A DNA stretch of 24,970 nucleotides from assembly GCA_035946955.1 (NCBI GenBank), contig DASYYE010000430.1, forward strand, positions 1 through 24,970, given 5' to 3'. A program made the translations under genes and the position numbers. Numbering within the stretch: the first letter of the stretch is position 1; every line of letters begins with the position of its first letter. This document shows positions 6,476 to 14,251 of the stretch, piece after piece. This DNA comes from DASYYE01 sp035946955 (lineage in GTDB: Bacteria > Actinomycetota > Actinomycetes > Streptosporangiales > Streptosporangiaceae). A model generated the notes under the pieces. It was not told the origin of the DNA. It saw nothing but the letters and a program-made list of their open reading frames with translations, and did not search any database.

Positions 6476-7933
6476 ATGGACGGACATCGCAGCGAACAGG
6501 TTCCAGGCGAGAGCGCAGCCGGCTCCGGTGCGGCTAAAGGCCCCAACCCGAGCCGGCGTGGGCTGCTGAAGGTGGGGCTGGCAGCCGGTGCGGTGGTCGG
6601 CACCGGCGCCTGGCGGATGCCAGGCCGCCCGGCGAGCACGGCGCCACGGCACATGAGCCTGCGCCGGCCCGGCACCCTCCCGTACCCGCACCTGCCCATG
6701 GGGACGGACACGATCCCGCAGATCCAGCACATCGTCGTGCTGATGATGGAGAACCACTCCTACGACAACCACCTGGGGATGCTGGGACGCCCCGGCGCGG
6801 ACGGCTTCACCCTCGGTCCCGGCGGCACCCCGACCGCGACCAACCCCTACCCGAACGGCAACATCCAGCACGCGTTCCGGATGCCCACCACCTGCCAGCT
6901 CTCCGGCCACCCCAGCCAGACCTGGACCGACAGCCACACCCAGCTCGACGGCGGGAAGCTGGACGGGTTCGTCAAGTCGGGCAGCGGCCCGGTCTCGATG
7001 GGCTACTGGCAGCAGCAGGACATGCCGTTCTACTACTCGCTGGCGTCGGTGTTCCCGCTCGCTGACCGTTACTTTTCCTCGGTGCTGGGCCAGACCTTCC
7101 CGAACCGGCGTTACCTGATGGCAGCCACCTCGATCGGGATGATCAACGACACCATTCCCAGCCCCTGGGCCTACCCCGCCAATGGCACGATCTTCGACCG
7201 GCTGCACAACGCTGGTGTGCCGTGGGAGGACTACTTCACGTCCTCATCGCTCACCCCGACCCTCGCGCTGTACCCGCCGCTGCTCGTGAAGTACCCGAGC
7301 AGGCTCCAGAACATCAGCACGTTCTTTTCCGCCGCGAAGGCCGGCACGCTCCCCGGGTTCTGCATCGTCGAGCCCAACTTCAGCTCCACGAGTGAGGAAG
7401 ACCCGCAGAACGTCGCTTCCGGTGAGCAGTTCGCCAGCCAGGTCATCGACGCGGTCATGACCGGCCCGCAGTGGAAGCAGACACTGCTCATCTGGACGTA
7501 TGACGAGCACGGTGGCTACTACGACCACGTCGTGCCCCCTGCGGCCATCCCACCCGACAACATCCCGCCTGCCACCTTCGGCGGCCCTGCCTACACGGGC
7601 TTCGCGCAGTATGGGTTCCGGGTGCCGTGCGTGCTCGTCTCACCATGGGCTCGCGCCAACTACGTCTCCCACTACGTGATGGACCACACCAGCATCCTGG
7701 CGTTGCTGGAGCACAAGTGGAACATGCCGACCCTGACCCACCGCGACGCCAATGCGCACAACATGCTCGACATGCTGGACCTGACCAAGCCGGCGTTCCT
7801 CACCCCGCCCAAGCTCTCCCCGCCGCTCGTGGACACCGACCCCAGTGCTCTCGCGTGCAACACCAGCGGCCCCGGCACAATCCCGCCGCCGGGCTCCGTC
7901 TCACCCCCGCCGACGCGCCGGCAGGCCGCCTAG
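6476..7933 (+). CDS. Tat-exported phosphoesterase (phospholipase C / acid phosphatase family)
   Basis: A 485-aa protein of the bacterial phosphoesterase family (PF04185), which includes phospholipases C and acid phosphatases. The N-terminus carries a twin-arginine signal (SRRGLLKVGLAAGAVVGTGA), so it is exported folded. The metal-binding motifs are in place: MMENHSYDN (Glu92, Asn93), a central FPNRRYLM, and TYDEHGGYYDHV (Asp343, Glu344, His345), followed by GFRVPCVLVSPWAR and the DHTS segment near the end of the catalytic core. The C-terminus is a short Pro-rich tail without a membrane anchor. AGGGAG lies 5-6 nt before the ATG. Likely substrates are phosphate esters outside the cell; phospholipid versus general phosphomonoester cannot be chosen. 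A PHO-box-like repeat lies upstream. The gene converges with its right neighbour with only 7 bp between stops. Confidence 0.9.
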   Translation: MDGHRSEQVPGESAAGSGAAKGPNPSRRGLLKVGLAAGAVVGTGAWRMPGRPASTAPRHMSLRRPGTLPYPHLPMGTDTIPQIQHIVVLMMENHSYDNHLGMLGRPGADGFTLGPGGTPTATNPYPNGNIQHAFRMPTTCQLSGHPSQTWTDSHTQLDGGKLDGFVKSGSGPVSMGYWQQQDMPFYYSLASVFPLADRYFSSVLGQTFPNRRYLMAATSIGMINDTIPSPWAYPANGTIFDRLHNAGVPWEDYFTSSSLTPTLALYPPLLVKYPSRLQNISTFFSAAKAGTLPGFCIVEPNFSSTSEEDPQNVASGEQFASQVIDAVMTGPQWKQTLLIWTYDEHGGYYDHVVPPAAIPPDNIPPATFGGPAYTGFAQYGFRVPCVLVSPWARANYVSHYVMDHTSILALLEHKWNMPTLTHRDANAHNMLDMLDLTKPAFLTPPKLSPPLVDTDPSALACNTSGPGTIPPPGSVSPPPTRRQAA

Positions 7934-7940
7934 CAAGGCC

Positions 7941-9761
7941 TCAAGCGCCGACTTTGTGCTGGCAGGCGAGTTCAAGCGTCTTCCAGGTGACCGCACAGAG
8001 CTGGAGCAGTGGGCTCTCCGGCGAGGCGTGTGCTTCGAGCGGGTCGCCGGGGTCGATGCTGGCGAAGTCCGCACCGTACTCCGCGAACCAGTTGGCGTGG
8101 AAACGAGCCTCGAGGAGCATCCGTCCCCGGTTGGTGTCCTGCTCGTTCCCCAGCCGCCTGGCTATCGCGTCATCCCTGAGCGCGGCCGCGTGCGCGGCGT
8201 CGCGGACCTCGCTGTGGGGGATGTCGAGGTCTTCGAGCAAGGCGGTGAGCCGCCGCTCGCGCAGGACGATGTCGGCGTCGAAGATGTGGTAATCGCCCGG
8301 CGGGACCCCACGTAGCTGCTTGCGCTCCTGGTCAGGCAGAAGCCGGCCCAGTGAGCCATGCTGGGCGAGTTCGCGCTGCACGAAGGACCGCCGCAGCAGC
8401 ATGACTGGTTCGCGGGCCAGCGCGCCCAGGTCCTCCAGCACCTCGCCGAACAGCAGGTAGTCGTCATCGGCGAGGTCGAACCGGAAGACGAAGACGCTCT
8501 CTACCCCGGCCTCGAGCGGGTTGACGCTGAAGATGACGTTCTCGGTGGTGTAGGAATGGCCGCTGTCGATGAATTTGACAGTTGAGTTCGTTTCTATTTC
8601 GTCCAGCCGCAGTGCCCTGCTCGTGGGGTCGTCGCTGATGCTGATCTGGTCCTGGACCTCGCGCAGGCGGTCGTGCTCGCGCACGAAGTCGTGGCCGGTG
8701 AGCCTGCGGACGAGGTCGGGGTATGCGCTGAGGGCCTGACCAGGCCGGAAACGGCGCCGGTAGACCTCGGGCACTGGTCTGCCCTGGTGCAGTGGCGGGC
8801 CTTCCAGGACGACGAGTTCCTCACACAGCTCACGGACCCCCACCTCGAAGAGGTTCCGCCATTCCTGGGCCGATTCCGAGCTGCCACTCGCCAAGTTCCA
8901 GCCAACCGGGCTGATCCCCCTGAAGAACAGGGCGAACCAGTCGTCCGCGGCGGTGTCCCCCGGCCTGCGCCAGTGGACCAGCGGAAGCGCGCCCGCTGAT
9001 GACCAGCGGAGAGGCTGGTGCGGTCCGCCCGCCACCACCTCACCTGGTTCCTTTGTGGTCTCCATCAGGAAGCGGTGCAGCCGGGCCGAGCGGTCCAGCA
9101 TCTCAGCCCTGGGCACCTCCTGCTGCAACTGCCGGAGCAGGTAGTTCAGGAATTGCTTGCCACGGTTCTTGTAAATCCCATACGCCTCGTCCGTGAGGTC
9201 GATGCTCAGCTGAGCATTTCCGTCGCTCGATCGGGTGACCCGGACGGGCTTGAACAGGATGGTTGTGGCGAAAGACTGGCCCGGCCAGTGGTAGCCGCCG
9301 ACGAGGTGGTCCCGTTGCACGAGCACCGGCGTACCAGGCGGGTGCGGGCTGAGCGCGAACCCAACTCTCGCGGCCCCGGACGGCTCCCAGTCAGCCGACT
9401 CACGGATCCAGTTCTCATACGGCAGGTCATACCAGCCCAGCAGCCAGCCCCACCCGGGCCGCACAGGATGGACGAGGTCGCGAGTGACACCCTCGACACC
9501 ACCGGCCAGCCGCACCGCCTGCCGCAGCAGCGTGCCGGCCCAGACCCGGTAGTACGCAAACCTCTGCACCGAGCCGGCCATCAGCAGGAGCTGACCTGCA
9601 CATAGGAGCACCGCCAGCACCAGCCAGGCGAGGAGGGCATCCCGCAACGACTGCGATGAAAAGTCGAAGGAACTGATGATGATGCCGAGCACTATTGCCG
9701 ACGCAAGCCCTATCTGCGCCTTGATGAAGAGCCGGCGAATGCGCGAGGAAAGCCGTCTCAC
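7941..9761 (-). CDS. Two-TM membrane protein with a Nudix-like domain
   Basis: About 606 aa. I prefer GTG 9761, which has GGAGG (9770-9774) 8 nt before it; the in-frame GTG at 9785 would add 8 residues. The N-terminus holds two TM segments (KAQIGLASAIVLGIIISSF, then LLAWLVLAVLLCAGQLLLMAG). A ~180-residue region follows, then WFALFFRGISPVGWNLASG and, 17 residues later, VRELCEELVVL. This resembles the Nudix arrangement, in which the RExxEE helix binds metal, but the first Gly and Glu of the classical Nudix box are replaced. The C-terminal ~280 residues match nothing I know; a strand near FRFDLADDDYLLFGEV may continue the Nudix fold. 2TM-plus-nucleotide-sensor proteins occur as membrane effectors in prokaryotic conflict systems. 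That role is inference. No partner gene is adjacent. Confidence 0.75.
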   Translation of the reverse strand: MRRLSSRIRRLFIKAQIGLASAIVLGIIISSFDFSSQSLRDALLAWLVLAVLLCAGQLLLMAGSVQRFAYYRVWAGTLLRQAVRLAGGVEGVTRDLVHPVRPGWGWLLGWYDLPYENWIRESADWEPSGAARVGFALSPHPPGTPVLVQRDHLVGGYHWPGQSFATTILFKPVRVTRSSDGNAQLSIDLTDEAYGIYKNRGKQFLNYLLRQLQQEVPRAEMLDRSARLHRFLMETTKEPGEVVAGGPHQPLRWSSAGALPLVHWRRPGDTAADDWFALFFRGISPVGWNLASGSSESAQEWRNLFEVGVRELCEELVVLEGPPLHQGRPVPEVYRRRFRPGQALSAYPDLVRRLTGHDFVREHDRLREVQDQISISDDPTSRALRLDEIETNSTVKFIDSGHSYTTENVIFSVNPLEAGVESVFVFRFDLADDDYLLFGEVLEDLGALAREPVMLLRRSFVQRELAQHGSLGRLLPDQERKQLRGVPPGDYHIFDADIVLRERRLTALLEDLDIPHSEVRDAAHAAALRDDAIARRLGNEQDTNRGRMLLEARFHANWFAEYGADFASIDPGDPLEAHASPESPLLQLCAVTWKTLELACQHKVGA

Positions 9762-9821
9762 CGCTGCCACCTCCACTTTCGCCACCTGCCCCGATGGCCC
9801 CTGGTCATGTCACCGGCTGCG

Positions 9822-11054
9822 TCACGGCAACACGTCCTGCCCCTTGCCAACCACAGTGACGCCGGTGTCCGACACTACGAAACCCCGCTCCCGGTCGTGC
9901 TCCTTGTCGCACCCGACCTGGGCACCTTGGGGGACCACCACGTCCTTGTCAATGACCGCATTGCGCACTACGGCGTGGCGGCCGATGAACGTGTTGTGCA
10001 GTATCACCGACCGCTCAACCGTGGCCCAGCTGCATACCTTGACTCCCGGTGAGAGCACGGAGTCGCGGACGAGGCCGCCCGACACGATGACGCCGTTGCT
10101 GACCAGGCTGTTGATGGCCCGGCCGGTCCGGTCGCCCGAGTCGTGCAGGAACCTCGCCGGTGGCAGGGCGGGGACGCGGGTCAGGATCGGCCACTCCTCG
10201 TTGTACAGGTCAAAGACGGGGTCGACCGCGCATAGCTCCATGTGTGCGTCGTAATAGGAGTCCAGGGTGCCGACGTCACGCCAATAGGCCGCGTTACTGG
10301 GCTCGACCCCTGGTACCTCGTTCGCCGTGAAGTCGTACGCCTGCGCGCTGCCGTCCGCCACCAGCGCCGGAATCAGGTTCGTGCCCATGTCATGGCAGCT
10401 TGCGTCATCCATGGCGTCCCGGCGCAGCGCATCCACCAGCGCATCAATGGAGAACACGTAGATCCCCATAGATGCAAGGGCCAGGTCAGGGCTGCCCGGC
10501 ATCCCGGGAGGGTCGAGTGGCTTCTCCATGAACGACTCGACCGTGAGGCCATCCTTGCCGACACCTATGACCCCGAACCCTGTCGCTTCCTCGCGCGGCA
10601 CCGGGACCGCCACAATGGAGACCCCGGCACCACCGTCCAGGTGCTGCTCGATGACCTGGCGCGGGTCCATCCGGTACACGTGGTCAGCGCTGACGACGAC
10701 CACCACGTCTGGACGGTCGTCGAAAGCCAGGTTCAGGGACTGGTAGATCGCATCGGCCGACCCCGCGAACCACTGTGGGCCGAGTCGTTGCTGGGCCGGG
10801 ACAACGGTCACGTGGCCGCCGAGCCCGACGGACGGCCAGGTGGTCGAGATGTGCCGCTGCAGGCTCTGGCTCTTGTACTGGGTCAGCACATACAACCGCA
10901 GGAAGTCGGCATTCACGAGGTTGGACACCGCGAAGTCGACGAGGCGGTAGAGGCCGCCGAACGGGACAGCGGGCTTGGCCCGGTCCGCGGTCAGTGGGTC
11001 CAGCCGCCTGCCAGCGCCGCCGGCCAGCACGATCCCCATGACCCTTGGCTGCAT
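9822..11054 (-). CDS. glgC: Glucose-1-phosphate adenylyltransferase
   Basis: A 410-aa ADP-glucose pyrophosphorylase that makes ADP-glucose from ATP and glucose-1-phosphate for glycogen synthesis in the cytoplasm. The N-terminal nucleotide-binding loop GIVLAGGAGRRLDPLT, the YRLVDFAVSN segment, the catalytic region VVVSADHVYRMD, the sugar-phosphate motif FMEKP and the YWRDVGTLDSYY segment are all present. The C-terminal third has the hexapeptide-like spacing of the left-handed beta-helix (for example SVLSPGVKV, SVILHNTFIG, NAVIDKDVVV). Length matches actinobacterial GlgC. The ATG at 11054 has GGGGAGG about 6 nt upstream, within a palindrome that could mask it. No other glycogen gene is adjacent. 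Confidence 0.96.
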   Translation of the reverse strand: MQPRVMGIVLAGGAGRRLDPLTADRAKPAVPFGGLYRLVDFAVSNLVNADFLRLYVLTQYKSQSLQRHISTTWPSVGLGGHVTVVPAQQRLGPQWFAGSADAIYQSLNLAFDDRPDVVVVVSADHVYRMDPRQVIEQHLDGGAGVSIVAVPVPREEATGFGVIGVGKDGLTVESFMEKPLDPPGMPGSPDLALASMGIYVFSIDALVDALRRDAMDDASCHDMGTNLIPALVADGSAQAYDFTANEVPGVEPSNAAYWRDVGTLDSYYDAHMELCAVDPVFDLYNEEWPILTRVPALPPARFLHDSGDRTGRAINSLVSNGVIVSGGLVRDSVLSPGVKVCSWATVERSVILHNTFIGRHAVVRNAVIDKDVVVPQGAQVGCDKEHDRERGFVVSDTGVTVVGKGQDVLP

Positions 11055-11059
11055 CCCTC

Positions 11060-11075
11060 ACCTCCCCTGGGAGGT
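11060..11075. promoter_or_regulatory. Palindrome covering the glgC ribosome-binding site
   Basis: ACCTCCC (11060-11066) and GGGAGGT (11069-11075) are perfect inverse repeats with only two bases between them. In the glgC mRNA the right part of this palindrome is the Shine-Dalgarno sequence, so local pairing could hide it. The 2-nt spacer means that at most 6 bp with a 4-nt loop would form. The hairpin may be coincidental. Confidence 0.35.
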
Positions 11076-11115
11076 CGTCCCCTAACAGCCCTGTACTAGC
11101 TCATTGTGGACAACG

Positions 11116-11283
11116 TCAAGCAGGACCCAGCCGTTTCATGATGCGGGTCATCTCACCGGTCGCGTTCAGCACCGACGACCGCGAGGGCGTAGTCAGGTAC
11201 GCCCTCGCGGTCGAGGTGCCAAGCCGTGCCGCCCACTGCGAGCACGACGCCGGCCCGGGGTCCCAGGAGTTCAACCGGCTCAC
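11116..11283 (-). CDS. Possible small protein coupled to the serpin gene
   Basis: A 55-codon frame begins with GTG at 11283 and overlaps the serpin stop codon in a GTGA arrangement. AGGAGG lies 3 nt upstream, closer than ideal. Third positions are strongly G/C. The product begins MSRLNSWDPG and ends GEMTRIMKRLGPA, with a basic C-terminal helix and no membrane segment. I know no family. The long inverted repeat at 11176-11213 lies inside it, which argues against coding. A competing frame (11335-11153) on the same strand gives a 60-aa product and is equally unproven. Confidence 0.33.
   Translation of the reverse strand: MSRLNSWDPGPASCSQWAARLGTSTARAYLTTPSRSSVLNATGEMTRIMKRLGPA
11176..11213. terminator. 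15-bp perfect inverted repeat behind the ECF/serpin operon
   Basis: CGACCGCGAGGGCGT pairs perfectly with ACGCCCTCGCGGTCG around an 8-nt loop. It lies ~65 bp beyond the serpin stop and ~120 bp ahead of glgC, both on the minus strand. It is most simply the terminator of the sigma/serpin operon. No U-tract is evident. Confidence 0.62.
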
Positions 11284-12800
11284 TGGCCTCCTGCAGCCGG
11301 CGAACCCGCTGGCATAGGGGGGAAATGTATTCCATGCGGTCTGACCTGCACCATATGCATCCGAAGCGTCGTAGCGCCCGGTTGCTGCACCAGGCTGGCG
11401 AACAGGACGGTGCCGGTGAGGGTGTCCCGGATGAGGAAAAGGAAGGGGTGGTCAAAGCTGATGGAAGGCGCGTAGACGTAGGAGGTCGGCATCACGCTGA
11501 TGCCAGTCGCCGCTGCGGCCTCGGTCCCCTTCTCTGCGACGCTGAGGTAGTCGCGCTGGACCGCCGATTGGACCTGGACCGACCCCTGGATCATGGCGGA
11601 GAAGTCCGCGGCGGGGGTGAATGCCATAGGCATGCCCATGGCGGAAAGGGTGTCGCGGAGGTTGAGGTAGTTGTGGGTGGTGAAACGGGGCAGGGACAGA
11701 TACGCGCTCTCGCCCCGGCGGGCCGCGCCGATGATGCGGCTGAGCTGTGCGGGGGTGAGCCCGTTGACGAACCCGGCCAGAGACTGGCCCCGGGGCATGA
11801 TCGCCACGGCAGCGAAACGGCCACCGGCGTAGGGGAGCTGGACTGCCTGGTACCCGCTGGTGACCACCGCGTGCTGGACGAGCTGGTCCATGTAGGCCAC
11901 CCGGACCGCCTGCCCCTGAGAGGTGTGGAAGAGGCCAGCGGCGGTAAGGTCCGGCTCGAAGGGTGTCTGCCACGACGCCAGGAAGTGCACGGCGTTGGCG
12001 AGCACCGCGACGGTGGATTGGCTGAGGTCGCCCGGAGCGAACAGCTTGGTGATCTTGCCGTTGGTGTGCTGGCTCACCCATTGGTTGATGGCGCGCTCGG
12101 CTCCTGGCAAGTTACGTGCGAAGTCGCACTGCCACACCCCGGTGGCGAAGTAACGGGCCATCGCGGCCATGAACGCCGGCTGCATTTGCAGGCGTTTTTG
12201 CAGCCACAGGCTGTCCGCGGACTGCAGGCTCACCGTGGCGGTGCTGCCTGCCCTCCGCAGCGAGGAGAGCAGCGACGCCCAGCCCCGGTCCTGGTCCGCG
12301 ATGGCCAGGGCTGAGCTGCCGAGGGTCGCGGCTATCTGGCTTTGGGTCTCGCCGACAGCGCCGTTCTCCAGCATCGTCAACGCGACCGCCAGGCTCATCG
12401 GCGAAACCGTGAGGTTCCCGGTGTGGGTGCGGCTCACCTGCTGGAGCAGCCGCACCGCGAAACCCTGCTCTGTGGCCGCAACGGCGGCCCGCTCGGCCGA
12501 ACCTGCGGCCGCGCTGAGCGGGCTGACTTTGGCCATCAGCTCGGCCGCTGAGCCCAGCCGGGCCGCCACGGCCAGGCGCACTGGTGGTTGTGGGGACACC
12601 GGGCCTGACACCATGGCCGCCGCCCCCACCGCAAGCGCGGTGCCCGCGGCCACACCCGCGGCCGCAATGCCAGACCGCTGGCGGACTTGGCGGCGTCTGA
12701 CCGCACGTTTCAGCTCCTGCGAGTCGCGCCAGGCCAGCCTATGGGGGCCGCGGGACAGCACCGCCAAGGCTCTATCGACACGCTCATCATCCGATGTCAT
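11280..12800 (-). CDS. Membrane-anchored serpin in the anti-sigma position
   Basis: A 506-aa serpin. The start at ATG 12800 is set by GAGGAGG 6 nt upstream, inside the end of the sigma gene, which it overlaps by 14 bp. Residues 1-43 are charged and cytoplasmic-looking, 44-65 form one TM helix (GIAAAGVAAGTALAVGAAAM), and the serpin domain follows outside the membrane. Serpin hallmarks include NLTVSPMSLAVALTML, SADSLWLQ, NAVHFLASWQTPF and the C-terminal DHPFLFLIRD. The reactive-centre hinge is intact: Glu423 (P17), Gly425, Thr426, then AAAAT at P12-P8. Counting from P17 places P1-P1' at Thr439-Ser440. Such hinges are found in inhibitory serpins. About 30 extra residues follow the usual C-terminus. 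Because it is coupled to an ECF sigma factor, I infer a protease-sensing or sigma-controlling role. Confidence 0.9.
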   Translation of the reverse strand: MTSDDERVDRALAVLSRGPHRLAWRDSQELKRAVRRRQVRQRSGIAAAGVAAGTALAVGAAAMVSGPVSPQPPVRLAVAARLGSAAELMAKVSPLSAAAGSAERAAVAATEQGFAVRLLQQVSRTHTGNLTVSPMSLAVALTMLENGAVGETQSQIAATLGSSALAIADQDRGWASLLSSLRRAGSTATVSLQSADSLWLQKRLQMQPAFMAAMARYFATGVWQCDFARNLPGAERAINQWVSQHTNGKITKLFAPGDLSQSTVAVLANAVHFLASWQTPFEPDLTAAGLFHTSQGQAVRVAYMDQLVQHAVVTSGYQAVQLPYAGGRFAAVAIMPRGQSLAGFVNGLTPAQLSRIIGAARRGESAYLSLPRFTTHNYLNLRDTLSAMGMPMAFTPAADFSAMIQGSVQVQSAVQRDYLSVAEKGTEAAAATGISVMPTSYVYAPSISFDHPFLFLIRDTLTGTVLFASLVQQPGATTLRMHMVQVRPHGIHFPPMPAGSPAAGGQ

Positions 12801-13308
12801 GACCGACCTCCTCGTGTTCGGCGCGCAACTCGCGCGCCAGCCGTGCCCGTCCTCGTGACAGCCAGGATTTGACCGTTCCCGGCGGCGCGGAGAGTTCCGC
12901 AGCGATGTCCGCCACCGACAGCCCGACCAGCGCCTGCAAGACCAGCGCCTGCCGCTCCCCTGCCGACAGTTTCTTGAGGGCATCGATGACCGGCAGCTGG
13001 TCAGGGTCGAACTGGGCGCTGTCCTCGTGTACCTCGGCCCGCGGCAAGAGCCTGCGGGCCCGTCGCCAGGCGCTCACCGCCCGGTGGTAGGCAGCCCGCC
13101 GCACCCAGCCTTCGGGGTCCTCATACCGGCTGACCCGGTCCCACCTGGCCCACGCCCGGGCAAAACCCTCCTGGACGTGGTCCTGCGCCTCGGCCACGTC
13201 ACCCGTCAGTGCCGCGATCTGCATGACCAGGCGGTCGCGCGCACCGCGATAGAACCGGTCGAAGTCGCCATCCTCAGACACAGTGCCCGTCACAACCAAG
13301 ACACGCAC
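12787..13308 (-). CDS. ECF RNA polymerase sigma factor (SigE family)
   Basis: A 173-aa ECF sigma factor. Region 2 runs from about DFDRFYRGARDRLVMQIAAL to the WVRRAAYHRAVSAWRR segment. Region 4 is LSAGERQALVLQALVGLSVA followed by PPGTVKSWLSRGRARLARELR, the helix-turn-helix that reads the -35 element. It resembles the actinobacterial SigE-family ECF group. The frame opens at GTG 13308, but there is no Shine-Dalgarno. A GTG at 13281 (SEDGDFDRFY...) is an alternative, and the mRNA may be leaderless. Its stop overlaps the serpin start, so the two proteins are made from one message. No zinc-binding anti-sigma gene is adjacent. Confidence 0.91.
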   Translation of the reverse strand: MRVLVVTGTVSEDGDFDRFYRGARDRLVMQIAALTGDVAEAQDHVQEGFARAWARWDRVSRYEDPEGWVRRAAYHRAVSAWRRARRLLPRAEVHEDSAQFDPDQLPVIDALKKLSAGERQALVLQALVGLSVADIAAELSAPPGTVKSWLSRGRARLARELRAEHEEVGHDIG

Positions 13309-13383
13309 GACAGCGGCTGGAAGTTGCAGGCACCCGCAGTTGGCCCGGAGCGCTCGTTTCTTGCTGTTATCAGCGTCCAGTGG

Positions 13384-14061
13384 CTAGGTGAACGCGCAGA
13401 ACTCGTTGCCCTCTGGGTCGGCCAGCACATGCCAGTGCACCTCGTCGTCTGGCTCGCGGAGCACCCTCGCACCCGCGTCCAGCAGTGGCGCCATGCTGGG
13501 CACTGTGACATCCCAGTGGATGCGGTTCTTGACAGTCTTGGGTTCGGGCACCGGGACGAAGTCCATGGTGAGGATCGGCATGCCTGGCACTTCTTCCAGG
13601 GTCGACCAGCCGTCGTTCTCGGTGACCTGCACGCCGTAGACCGCGGCCCACCACTTGGCCTGCGCCTGGTAGTCGGCGCTGTCCACCACCAGCCCGTGCA
13701 GCCGCTCGGCCGGGACATCCGGCCGCAGGAACGCGCAGAACTCACCACCCTCGGGGTCGGCCATGACGGTCCAGGCCATCCGCGGGCTTTGCTGCGGCTC
13801 CACGACCATCGCACCCAGCGCTTCCAGGTCCGCCAGACTCGCGGCGTAGACGTCCAGGTGCACACGGTGCTTGACGGTCCTGGGCTCGGGCACCCGGTTG
13901 ACCCAGATGGTGTGCTGCGGTGTGGGGCCGCGGAGCAGCCCCTCGCCGTTGCTGTCTTCCTTCGGCTCCCAGACCCGGTCAAGCACTTTCCCCCAAAACC
14001 CCCCGAGCATTGACGGGTCGTCCGCGTCCACGCATAGATCCTTGAACACCGCGAGGGCCAT
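13384..14061 (-). CDS. Two-domain VOC (glyoxalase/bleomycin-resistance fold) protein
   Basis: A 225-aa protein taken from the ATG at 14061 (MALAVFKDLCVDADDP); the frame extends 90 bp upstream, but that part does not look like family sequence. It consists of two homologous VOC modules, about residues 1-110 and 115-225. Each ends in the same signature, WTVMADPEGGEFCAF and WHVLADPEGNEFCAF, where the Glu is a usual metal ligand. The modules also share VPEPRTVKHRVHLDV and VPEPKTVKNRIHWDV. Actinobacteria carry many such proteins of unknown substrate, and enzymatic versus binding function cannot be decided. There is no ribosome site at the ATG, so the message may be leaderless. It lies downstream of and divergent from the lipoprotein gene. 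Confidence 0.9.
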   Translation of the reverse strand: MALAVFKDLCVDADDPSMLGGFWGKVLDRVWEPKEDSNGEGLLRGPTPQHTIWVNRVPEPRTVKHRVHLDVYAASLADLEALGAMVVEPQQSPRMAWTVMADPEGGEFCAFLRPDVPAERLHGLVVDSADYQAQAKWWAAVYGVQVTENDGWSTLEEVPGMPILTMDFVPVPEPKTVKNRIHWDVTVPSMAPLLDAGARVLREPDDEVHWHVLADPEGNEFCAFT

Positions 14062-14251
14062 GGGTTCAGTGTCCCACCAGCCGACAGGACGCGCGGGCAG
14101 CTCGACCCTCACCCTTGGTGGCTTTCCTTCCTGCTGGTAACCGCCTGGCAAGAAATGTCACATACCGGCTCCCCGCAGCGCGGTCTTCTGGTCTCAGCCG
14201 GTCCCCGACCAGCAAGGCCAGGGACGCTGGGACAAGATCGGAGTCCATTCC

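Noticed and set aside
11226..12314. A 362-codon plus-strand frame over the serpin gene
   Set aside because: Low-complexity shadow translation; the minus strand holds a full serpin with an intact hinge and a good ribosome site.
13027..14013. A 328-codon plus-strand frame crossing the sigma and VOC genes
   Set aside because: It spans two clear minus-strand genes and shows only high-GC shadow composition.
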